This document shows, in pieces, positions 34,210 through 45,700 of a stretch of DNA of 64,000 nucleotides. Below the pieces are notes generated by a model. It was not told where the DNA came from. It saw only the letters and a program-made list of their open reading frames with translations, and did not search any database. The DNA lies in assembly GCA_947044405.1 (NCBI GenBank), contig CAMRHE010000206.1:124001-188000 (forward strand), written 5' to 3'. Each line of letters opens with the position of its first letter. Position 1 is the stretch's first letter. The DNA comes from Leptodactylus fallax (Eukaryota; Chordata; Amphibia; Anura; Leptodactylidae). The translations under genes and the position numbers were made by a program.

Positions 34210-35530
34210 CATGACTTTATCATACACTTTCTTGCAAATTATATCATTCATTCATTCATTCAGTCACACATATAAATTCCTTTAACTTTCACTATAACAG
34301 AAAATTCGCATTATACACAAAATGACATTACAAGACAGATATGTGAGTTACTACTAATACACATAGTCAGCACTGAATCAATGGATTGTCTTCTACAAAT
34401 GTGTACACAAGACACGGATTAGGCCTATTTTTCTTAGGGTGGGTTCACACTTGCACTGGCACTCTGTCCGCCGCGAATCCAACCTAAATGTCGGAAAACT
34501 GGATAGGGAAAGGTTTGCAATGCTTTTCTTAAAAACCCATTCACTTCTATGGGTTTTTAAAACAATGCGCTGGTGTGCGCTTACACCCTTTGTGCCGCGA
34601 AGCCGTTTTTTTTTCGTCGGAAACAAAGTCAGACATGCAGGACAGCAAATATATATCACATACCAAACAGCACATAGAATGAGATGCACACAACAGTCAT
34701 TGCTTCTACTAACATTTCCTAAGAGACATGTATACTGATGTAGCAATGCTAAATAACCAGAGGTAACCAAATTACAATATACTCTGATATATATATATAT
34801 AGTCATTATATTCGTATTTCCTGTATAGTGCTAAGGGCAAGTCTAATGACACCGGTAATTCTTTGACCATCTCTTGCCGTTCCCTTACCAAGACATACAG
34901 GATAATACTGCTGAGAGTTGAGCGTGGGCACTACTAAGTCTTTCTTGCTCACAGCAAAGCCCCATTGGCACCCCACCCTTTATGGGTCTGAGTCTGTCTC
35001 TCTCTCACATAAGCATGGTTAGTACATTTTCAACAGAAGGAAACAATAGGTTCTTGAAAAGCCCATGCAACCTTACCAAGAAAACCAGGGAAACCACCTC
35101 AAGAGTGAAACTTAGTTATTGTAAGAATTAAGCATTCTCACCATGCTACAGCATTTGGTTTCACTGTCGTGGGCTCTCTCCAGCTCCAATTTCCAAAGTA
35201 ATCTGTATTCTGACTTCTCCTAGATGAAAGGGCACCAAGTTCTGTTGTAGCAATGTGATGTGCAGACCAAATTCTGCTGAAAACCTTCTGTGAAAACATA
35301 ATTAATAAAACAAACATAGATCACGGGTCCCGGGAAATAGTCACACCGCCTAATGGCATGTATAAATGTCCCAATTTATTGTAATTCAGTTCACCTTATA
35401 TACCATTTTACAGATAAGACAACACAATGAAAACAATATATTGACCAGCTTTTTAAGATTGAGCAAAGTCTACATTGGGCAAACCAGGGTCTCTTAGCTG
35501 TGTCCTCAAATTAGCTGATGCATAGTTCAC
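34210..35530. other. Intergenic, no gene recognised
   Basis: 34436-34650 begins GGGTTCACACTTGCAC, a half copy of the GTTCACAC palindrome family. A short (AT)n lies at 34786-34801. The rest is unassigned. Confidence 0.5.
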
Positions 35531-35802
35531 ATTTATTTATTATGCTTACTTATTTAGCACCATCATATTCCACAGCGCTTTACAGACATTGACAGTCACT
35601 GTCCCCCATAAAGGGCGCACAATCTATATTCCCTATCAGTATGCCTTTGGAGTGTGGGAGGAAACCAGAGTACCCTGAGGAAACCCACGCAAACACGGGG
35701 AGAACATACAAACTCCTTGCAGATGTTGTCCTTGGCAGGATTCGAACCCAGGACTCCAGTGCTGCAAGGCTGTAGTGCTAACCACTGAGCCACTGTGCTG
35801 CC
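35531..35802 (-). mobile_element. V-type tRNA-derived SINE, copy 2 (intact head)
   Basis: On the minus strand it starts GGCAGCACAGTGGCTCAGTG with an A box (GTGGCTCAGTGG, 35781-35793) and a B box (GGTTCGAATCC, 35738-35748). The V-SINE core (TGTTCTCCCCGTGTTTGCG, GTGGGTTTCCTC) and a tail with AAGCATAATAAAT follow. Copy 1 is at 3956-4230. Confidence 0.85.
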
Positions 35803-35814
35803 ACATCTGCGCTT

Positions 35815-36008
35815 GGTGAGCCCTTGGGGATTCCGTTTCCCATTCCTCTTTAAAAAGCAGGATTTTTCTCTCTTCATTTTTTGGGCAGAAACCCGACGGA
35901 CCCCATTATTGTCTATGGGTTCCACGGTTTTCCGCGGCTAACCGCTTTTAAAGTGGATTGGGCTTCCATGGAAGAATGGAAACCCAAGCACAGATGTGAA
36001 CCTAGCCT
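35815..36008. repeat. Palindromic MITE (GTTCACAC family)
   Basis: GGACCCCATTATTGTCTATG in the middle and CACAGATGTGAACCTAGCC at the right end. It lies directly beside the V-SINE. Confidence 0.65.
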
Positions 36009-36624
36009 TATTTGACAGGCAAATATAAAAATTTGATCTTTAGTCTATAGTTTAACTCTTCATTAACAGGGTACATAATGGCACAACCCCTTTAAGGCAA
36101 AACATAGGCAACCCCTGTTCTCGTGATTGGTGGGGGTCCCAGTAAGCAGATAGTTATCATGAGGATAGTTATGATTTGTGGAACAACTCCTTTACATTAA
36201 GGCAAGCTATAGCTTCTCATTTAATAGGACTGTGCAGCCTTAATGATCTTATACCATCTTTTATCTACCTGTATATTGATTCACTCACATATGCCTGTTC
36301 TGATAGAGCATTTAATACATTCTTATATGCGGGTTGGATTTATTAAGTAACTATTTCATTGGACATTAAACATTTTTCTCCCCAGCAAAATGCAGAAATT
36401 TACAAATGACAATTGGAAAGCTACAAACGGTAGACTGAAATATTCTCTTGTAAGGTTCATTAATTATATTTAATCTGTCTTTCATACGTTAATCAAACCT
36501 CCTCCCATAATACAAACATCCTTGGATATAACAGGACATCCCATACATTGCCACTGCCAATATCCTCCACACTGACTCCACCCCATTTTATACAAAAATA
36601 TCACCACCATATCTGGGCTTACTC
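36009..36624 (+). other. Upstream region of the mucin gene
   Basis: About 600 bases before the TATA box. Apart from a short repeat remnant at 36060-36200, it is AT-rich and unique-looking. Any enhancers or transcription factor sites cannot be called with confidence by eye. Confidence 0.4.
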
Positions 36625-36632
36625 TATAAAAG
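36625..36632 (+). promoter_or_regulatory. TATA box of the mucin gene
   Basis: TATAAAAG lies 77 bases before the first base of the start codon at 36709. That predicts transcription starting near 36655 and a 5' UTR of about 50 bases without an intron. A strong TATA box fits a highly induced, tissue-restricted secretory gene. The start site is inferred, not seen. Confidence 0.7.
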
Positions 36633-36708
36633 GGTCAGCTAAGACTCCTTTCATCTGTTCCTCCTTAAAATCCCCAGTTCGGTGTCCAGTAACCGAACTG
36701 CATGCAAC

Positions 36709-36772
36709 ATGGGGACTAGGAGGCTATTGATATCTATAGGAGGCCTCCTGATATTTCTAACATGTATCCAAG
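36709..36772 (+). CDS. Mucin exon 1: signal peptide
   Basis: The ATG at 36709 opens a 21-residue leader: MGTRR, then a hydrophobic core ([12 protein letters not shown]), then TCIQ. This is a typical secretory signal peptide. The exon ends in phase 1 at a consensus donor (AG|GTAAGT). I chose this start because it is downstream of the TATA box, gives the signal peptide at once, and its phase matches every following exon. Confidence 0.88.
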
Positions 36773-39700
36773 GTAAGTGTCCAGTGGTAAAAATTCATCT
36801 AAATCTACTTTGGTAATGTTATATACTGTATGTATTAGATTGTTATATGATCACAAGTTTTAGTCAAGATATCAATTTTTTTCCTTACGTCTATACATAA
36901 TGTATTTATTCAGGTCTGTGTTTCCATGTAAGGGCAATATCAAAGGGGTTTTGCCCTATATAGGGGATACATGTCAGATAGCTGGGGGTTCTACCACAGA
37001 TATTAGGAGAATGGGGACCCGAATGTCCCCCGGCATCCTCCATGTGAATGAAGCACCAGTGCGCTCTTACATGACTGCAATTAATTCACTTCTATGGGGC
37101 TGCCAGTAATTGCAGCTCCTGAAGCCCCATAGGAATGAATGGTGCACTGGTCACGCACATGCACTCGTGCTTCATTCACATGGAGAATACATGGGGACTT
37201 TCGGGATAGGCAATGACTGTCTGTAATGGCAAAACCCGTGTAAGTTCTGACAACATGAAATAGACTCAATATCAATTTATAGTTTAGTACAAAAGATGTA
37301 TCTCTGACCATAGAAATCAGAGCCACTTTCCAAACTGATCACTCTTGTTGATCATTATGAATGTTATACACATTAGGTCATATATCTGTAGACTTTCCGA
37401 ATAGTTAGTACTACATTTGCAGAGTTGACAGTGCCAATTCACCTATTATTCAGGGAGTACAAAGTGAGAACCCATATGATCAACCATTTAATATATACAA
37501 CACCTCTAGACAAGCCCTTATCAAAAAGTCACACAGCAGAATTTTTGTGTAGATTGCAGCATGTATTCTGTGCCTAAATCCATGTGAAATGGACACTTCT
37601 TTGTAATAGGAATGTACATTATAATTTTCCATTGTGGATTTAAGGAATTTTTTTTATGATTTCATTTCTATATATTTTCTTTTAAAAGTACTAAACAATT
37701 CAATTTTCACTCTGGCCACTTAGCCTAATAATAGACTAACTGTTTCTTATTCTGTAGAAGGGTTCTTTACACTTCATGAACATCACAATCAAGACTGACA
37801 GTATTACAATAGAAGTTAATACCTATATAAATAATACTACTGGCCCATCATTACATCCACTACTGATAGTAAATGATTTTAGAGCTTATCTAGTGCCGCT
37901 GCAGTACACAACATGTCTAAGAGTCTGCTCCAGTCACTGCTGTAAAGCATATCAATAAATGCTGTTAACATAGGAGATAAGTTCAGGATGCTCCAATAAT
38001 CATATGCAGAAAATGGAATAAAAACAGATTAGAAAAAAACTGAAATATTTCACTTTTTGGTTTAATAAATCAAAAAAAAATGTTGATCCATTCCCTTTAA
38101 AATCCAGGTCAATAAGTGAAATGGATATGGCGATGGGTTATTGAATGGGGCTAATCCATGTCCAGATCTTAGGGTTAGCCTCGGATTTGTGTCTGAGACC
38201 TGACAAGAAATCATTCATCTTAGAATGGTCAGAGTTCTGGAACCAACATCTAAAGTAGTATTTGTAATGGTAAACCTTAAAACCAATCCTTCATGCAAAA
38301 CTTAAAGGGATTGTCCAGTTTCAGTAAATAAATGTTATTGTTTGTATAATGAAAAGTTATACAATTTACCAATATACATTCTGTGTCAATTCCTCATGGT
38401 TTTCTAGATATCTGCTTGCTTTTTACTTCTAGTGGATAAAAATCAGTCCATGGTCCTGTAATATACAGTCCATGGTCATGTGATATACAGTCCATAGTCA
38501 TGTGATGGACACACAGGTGCACAGCTCGTTAACAGGCAGATGTCTGATTACTGAGCTGTGACTATAACAAGCTGTGCAGCTGTGTGTCCATCACATGACC
38601 TTGGACTGTATATCACATGACCATGGACTGATTTTTATCCAATAGAAGTAAACAAAGAATGACAACAAGCAGAGATCTAGAAAACCATGAGGAATTGATA
38701 CAGAAAGTATACTGGGAAATTGTATAACTTTTCATTATACAAACAATATCATTTATTTTCATAAACTGGACAACTCCTTTAATACCACATATACAGTAGT
38801 ATAGATGTAGTCAACATCAATCTGACACAACACGCAGTGTGAAAATTTTCCCTTAGCATAACAAAAGCTATTGACAATCTAAGTAAAGTTTCTTGCAAAA
38901 GCATCATGTCAAGTTAAAGTTTGCTACATCTGTATTTAGTAAGGGTTATGTTGTAAATGGCCAAATTTCATCAATTCAGGTGTTGTCAACTATTCCAATC
39001 CAATGTGAAAAATAAAAAGTTAGCATTTCTATGCTGATTTTTAAAAAACGATCAAGTAAAGCCAATACCTAAGCATTGGTTAACAGATTTGCTTACTTGC
39101 ATCTATTGTCATGTCATAAATAGGGCCGGAAATGTTTTAGGAATGAATATAATTATTCTGCATATTTTCAGTCAACATTTAGTTTTATAGAATCAAACAC
39201 ACTACAAGCTGTAGCTGGACAGGGTTAAAGCTAGTCATAAGTAATGCAATGCTGTGCGTTGCAAGCCATATTGGTTTCATCTTAAGGCCCCCATATATCA
39301 AAGAGAAAAAACGGCCTAACCTGAAGATTTCGGGAGGATGAGCCACATATCTTATGTATGGGGGAGCCACATATCTTATGTATGGGGGAGCCACATATCT
39401 TATGTATGGGGGAGCCACATATCTTATGTATGGGGGTTTTCTTGACACTCCCCAATAGATTATTTTGGGGGGATGAAAGATTGAGCACATTTAAACTGAA
39501 TTTTATCATATCCAGAAGAGAACAAACCCCGCAGAAGTGTAGGCACACTCAGCTGGACTGTGCAGGCATGTGTATGGGAGAAATAGCTGATGGTCATTCA
39601 CTGGGGATGTAATGGCATATGTATTGACGACAAGTCACAATATGTATGGTAAATTGAAGACATCACAAGTGGAAATTTGGTCAAATATAGCACAAGCATG

Positions 39701-42700
39701 CAATATACAAGATATTATACAGCCTGATCCATGGGATGAAATGAGCCATTACACAAATACAGGATTTACTCCCTGATGACATTATGATAAAGCTAGATTA
39801 GCTGTGTTTAACAAGTCAAGACTCCAGCGGATTATACAGAAAGGCAAAGTTTATTTATTCCTTAGGCAAACATTGGCTTCAAAGTTCAAGAGCAATCAGT
39901 AAATTGTCTAAGATGTTCCACTGCGCTAAATAAATATGCTAGGGATTATGGTGAGCTAACAACAGGGAAATCATTTTATAATAACATATATCAAGATTCA
40001 GCCTCCTAACAAATTAACTACTGTATACTGACAGCAATTGAAGATACAGGAGTCATCTGGCTCATCCGTATATCTAATAGCTTTATATCGGACATATATG
40101 AACACCCCTGTAGTATTTGAAGGCATTAGGAGTACATATTCAATGCAGATGTTAGTCAGATATGAACCAGGGCAACAGTGATGCATATATATATATTATT
40201 TTTTTTTATTTATGGTAATAGACTATAAACACTACAAAACATATCTTGTAACCTTACTTTACACCAACGTACAGTACTTGGTAGTTTAAGAGCAAAAAGT
40301 ATAAGACAAATAAGTGCAATATGACTGAAGGATCAGACTGCATTGAGTTTGTTTGTAGTCTGTTACCATGGAAACAGGACTCTGTTTAAACTGTAGACAA
40401 AACAGTAAATTTTTCAATACAACAATCTTCAACTTAATTTTTCATTTTCAACCACTAAGGTTTTTTTTATCGACCATTGTTTTAAAAAAAAAATGCAAAT
40501 ATTACTTACAGTTTCATCATATTATCTTATTTTTTTTATTTGATTTTATTACTTTTTTATCTTGTTTAATCTACAGGTCAGAAAAAGGTTTCAGGTGAGA
40601 TGCTTTAATCTGTTGAATTCTTGTTCATGATGTCTGTGTAATATGCACAAAATGTAGATATATCTAAATACGTTAATATTTATCTTTGGACAGCTCCTTT
40701 CCACATTGTTGGTTCTGAGGATACAAGCTATTTGTGTGCGGTTTCACTGCTTTAGTTAACAGAATACGAGTTATGTAGTGAGATCAGCTCTGCTTATCTT
40801 ACTCAGGCGTAAGCTAACAATGAATGATTGTGTCTATAGCCTTGTCATATTGACTTAATTATGGCTATGTTTGACGCACACATTCATTGCCAAGCCACAG
40901 AAAACAACCACTTGGCTGCTTTGGTTTTATCTTTTTCCATTGCTACCTTTCCCTTAATGCATAATGTAATTCTATAATATTTCCTTTAGAAAGGGCATCA
41001 AAAAGTTATAATAGAGAATTATTCAATGCTAGTAACAGCTGATATATTAAGAAATAAGTCATAGATTGTAAGCTCTTGCGAGCAGGGCCCTTACTCCTAT
41101 TGTTTAATATATTAATTTCTTTGTCACATTGTAATGTCTCATATTGTCTGCTCATGTACCCTCTGATTTGTAAAGTGCTGCAGAATATGTTGGCGCTATA
41201 TAAATACAGTTATTATTATTATTATTATTATTATTATTGCTCCCTCTAGGGACAGGGAGGATAATAGCTCCAGTAGTGTTGTCAATCTGTGTCTTAACAT
41301 ATGTCTGTTCTTGTATCTTTTAGGAGAACATTGGGATTCTGTTGATCAAGAATATGAAAACATTGATTTAGACAACTATAATACAGGTGTGTACATACCA
41401 TGTGCAAAGACTGAACAATTGTAACAATTGCATTTTTGTGTTGACTCTGTAAAATATACTTAGTGTAATATAGTTTAAGCGGTTAACCCCTGTAGACAAC
41501 CCCTTTTTGTAAGAAGAACTTTGGCAATAATGTGGGGGGGGGGGAGTTGTAATATTTGTTTACATTTGTTTATCTACCAATTAAAAACTGAGAATCTGAG
41601 GAATTACATAGTTGCCAATTCAAGAGGTTTTTCTGCCATATACATTCTGCCCACAGAATAAATATATGATCACTGGGGTGCCACTGTTAGGATCCCACAA
41701 ATCACTAGAACCCCCATGGTTACTAGAAAGGGGGTCCCATGTCTATTTTTACTTCACTCATGAGTTTGAATAGATCTGACATCGAGCATGTTGCTGTTGT
41801 ATATAAACTCTATGTGGTCATGTAGGTGTGAAGTGAATGGCTATTTAGGTCTCTCATTCCAGAAACTGTGGGGGTACCATTGGTTGAGCCCCTACTAATA
41901 ATACACTTATTACCAGTGAGACCTAAATGGGAAACCTATTAATGTGATTTTCTGGGACCTCTGTTATTTTTCTCCCTGCACTGAGCAGCCCATATACAGA
42001 CTTGCTATTTTTCACTGACATGGCCCTCCCTCTCTCCAATGGTGACATGACTGGTTTGCAGTGGGTTTCTGTGTTTCCTGGGATGTGCCGCCATTCCGCC
42101 TTCTGCTCTAGACTTACTTCCAGCTACAGCAGAGAACGGTGACATCACTGCTTGGGGAGCAAATGCTCTCCATGAGGCAGGACACAGCAGGACTGGGGAG
42201 AGGAGCTAAGCAAGGAGAGAGGGTTTCAGACATCATAAGCCGGTGTAAGGAAAATCTTGAATTGTAGGAGTCCCAGAATTGTAGGAATCCTAGAACATGT
42301 CGGGGACCCCGAGGGATCACAGAAGTAGCTTTTTTTTATATAAATTATGCTGCGGATTTTAGGGGGCATGACATGGAATTGAGATAACTCTTTAGTGCAA
42401 TGAGACCAACAGTGCACCAAAGAGCTCACTACTATATATGGAGAAAAGCTAATAGCTCAGCAATGGAGCCAACAAAGAAAAATAAGTGTTTTATTCACAT
42501 GCACCCTGGCTATCTGACTGTTCTTATGGTTCCTCCAGACTTTTCTGGTGCCAGACTCCTTTTACAAGATTGACTTGCTATATCATCATATGGTGCTTGC
42601 TAGGGGCAGTTTATCTGCCTGTATAAAAGGACCCTAAGACAGTGCTGCAACACTCATATTGGTTATTATATATTCTTAACAATGTGTATTCATATTGACT

Positions 42701-45700
42701 TTATAGGTGTTGTACAACAGACTGACGGAGATGGTGAAGACACAGAGCAGCAGTCAGGTGAGACATCATTGCATATGTAATAAATAGTCATTCTGTGCCA
42801 GACTCCTTTTACAAGATTGACTTGCTATATCATCATATGGTGCTTGCTAGGGGCAGTTTTTCTCCCTGTATAAAAGGACCCTAAGACAATGCTGCAACAC
42901 TCATATTGGTTATTATCTATTCTTAACAATGTGTATTCATATTGACTTTATAGATGTTGTACAACAGACTGACGGAGATGGTGAAGACACAGAGCAGCAG
43001 TCAGGTGAGACATCATGACATCATTGCATATGTAATAAATAGTCATTCAGTTACCTGAATCACTGCTTTCTCTTCATGTGGGTGATAGTGCAAGGCATAC
43101 ACAATTATTGCCCTTACTCTAACATTTTCAGAATGTATTACTCATCAACATGCTATAATTTTACAGATAGAGGTTCTCCGCAGGTTACCACACAGCCGTC
43201 TCCGGTTTACCGAAGTAAGTAAAAAGTTATAGCAAGAAGCTATAGAAATGCATATGTCAATATCTATCTATCTTTCTATCTACTTAGAATATAATAATCA
43301 CAACTACTTTACACTCACAGGTGAGAATCCATATCATAACCAAAAAGTTTGTAGTACCTTTGGTAACCATCACTTCAAGACCTTTGATGGAGTCATCTTC
43401 CATTTTCCTGGGCATTGTAGTTACAAGTTTGCAAGTCACTGCCACAGCAATCTTGAGGAATTTTTCGTGGGAATCACACGTCAAATGAAGGCAAATGTTC
43501 CCACCATCGTCAACATAAACATAAAAGTAGAGGGTTTTGTCATTGTGTTGTCTGAGAAGACTGTCACTGTGAACAATGAAGAGTAAGTTTTTACTGTATT
43601 ATTAGTTTAGAATATTCCATCTTTCTTCCAATGTCTTATAGTTGTGCTATCTTATTCACTTCTCAGGCATTGTGATGGCTTGGAAGATCTCAAAGGTTTT
43701 TTTTAATTTTTTTTTTTTTTTTTTTTGATGATACTTCGAGCTCTGACCACTGCAGACACAATTCTGACTTCGGTCCTCCACATTCTCTTCACTATTATTA
43801 TTTATTATTATTTATATTATTATTATGTTTCAAAGATATAAATAAATATCATGGAATTTGAAAGTATACATTCTTGTACAGTAATTGTCTAAATTTTTCT
43901 TATTATTTTATTGCGTTGGGACATTAAGATACGTAATTGGTACAGTTTAGATATAGCAGTACTGTGCAGTAGACAAAGTGAAATCTGAACTCCTATGGAT
44001 TATATATTATTAGTGTTCAGGATCTAAGTCATATGGTTTATAGTTACACTCCTGGTGGAAGATATTTTTTCCAGCAAGTGGCTTAAACGAGTCTGCAAAT
44101 GTGTGTACAATGTTAAATCTATAGCAAATATAGCATGCATTTGTGCCTAACCACATTAAACCTGAAATTAAAATTGGCGATACAAGTTACGATAGCTTCA
44201 CACCTGCATTCGGATTTCCGTTTTTCAGGTCCCGAAGAACGGAAATCTGAATGCAATCCAATCTACTCTTCTCTCCGCATTTTTCAAGCGGAATGGAGAA
44301 CGGAATCCCCGAACGGAAACCGGGCGCACGTGTGAACCTAGCCTTAGATAGTTAGGCTAACAGTGTTTCCTCTTGGCTTCCGCATACACATGCATGCTTG
44401 CCTTGGGCAGAATGGAGAAAGGGGAGAAAGCGACTGCCAGACAACTTTAGTGTTAGCTTATATACCCAGTAAACAGGAATTGGGTATTTCTAAGTCCAAA
44501 AGCCGGATCCTTCTTTACTCTAACATCAGTTATAAGGAGAAATCGGGACACCATAAACAATAGATAGTCAGCTGGTCCTGACAAAATACGCAGGTTCAGC
44601 TGAAATCAGTCTAATTTGTGAGTTCACTTTATGATGCAACTCAAAGGTCAATACTTCATGTGTAAGGCTATCCTGTGCTATGGTTTTATAGTACAGATGC
44701 ATTTTGTGCCAAACAAACTTTCATACTGTGCTAAAGTTCATTTCACGCTAACACCACCTGCGCAACTCAGCCACCCATTCACTTTGCATGAAATTGCGTA
44801 GTGCCCCATAGCATTAAATGAACGTCTGTTTAGCACAACGAACATTCATTTGGCAAAGGCTATATTTTTATGGTACTATGATTCCTACAGAAATTTGTAG
44901 GCACTACTGTACCTCTGTATGCCTCCAATTTTATACCTTTTTTTTTTTTCAATATGAAAATAGTGACACTCATGTATCAATTGTTACATGCTTTATCCTA
45001 TGTCATATTAGTAATGTATGGGGAATATATCTCACATGTCAACTCAATAAGGCACACCATGTACTGTATTAGTTTATATGTGAATACATTTTAAAATTTA
45101 TACTAATACTTCCAATTTTCCAACAGTGTGGATACACTTCCATACAGTAAAGGTGGAGTCGAAATCTCAAAGACTGGTACCTATATAAGAGTTACTGCCA
45201 AAGTTGGCATGGTAATAGCGTGGAATGAAGAGGACTCTCTAACGGTAATAAAAAAAAATTGGCTTCACTTCCTCCATATTTAGTAGTTTTATTACTTTAT
45301 TATTATCATGCTTTACTATGTTGCCTTCACTTGCATTTACTAATACTGCTGCTCTCACATAAACCTCTTTATTATTAAAAAGTTTTGGGCAGAAGAGTAT
45401 GACAAAGACAAGGTAGAACTAGAGATCTAGAGACAACCATGAAAGTAGTTAAGGGAATGAGAATGTTTCTGGAAAGATTCACGAAATTGAGGTTATCAAG
45501 TAGTAGCCATAACAAGAAAGCGTCCACTGCATTTAAGAGGAACCTGTCACTAGATTTAGGGTCACTACATCACTAGCAAGTCATTGGGATTTAGCATTCC
45601 AAATCTTCCTATGTCCAAACCAACCATTTCAGCATTGGGTACTAGTAAACTTGTAAATAACTAGAGATGAGTTCAGGACTCATCACTAGTCGCATCAGAC

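Larger units (their letters stand above)
36773..40576 (+). other. Mucin intron 1 (3.8 kb)
   Basis: Holds a palindromic repeat (36935-37240), a foldback element (38302-38782) and a 24-bp minisatellite (39341-39436). No further exon was found. The GT donor and AG acceptor are consensus. Confidence 0.7.
42549..43042 (+). repeat. 247-bp tandem duplication containing an exon
   Basis: CCAGACTCCT occurs at 42551 and again at 42798, and the exon starts at 42707 and 42954; every landmark is 247 bases apart. The copies are nearly identical in intron and exon. After the second exon an extra 8 bases (a short CATCATGA slip) are present. The very low divergence indicates a recent event. Confidence 0.92.

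Noticed and set aside
35596..35925. 109-codon minus-strand open frame
   Set aside because: It is the V-SINE head and core read through (AQWLALQP, GSNPAKDN), followed by a MITE.
3570..36000. Search for VWD1 and C8 exons of the relic mucin further along the minus strand
   Set aside because: I scanned for C8 and VWD1 signatures and could not place any. They may be lost, or too diverged to see by eye.
39341..39436. CRISPR-like array of 24-bp units
   Set aside because: The units are directly adjacent with no spacers, in a vertebrate intron.
39185..39612. Repetitive open frames on both strands near 39.4 kb
   Set aside because: They result from the 24-bp minisatellite, whose unit is a multiple of three and lacks stops.
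41040..41240. tRNA-like gene at the (TTA)n repeat
   Set aside because: No A and B box with proper spacing; it matches the tail of a dispersed repeat.
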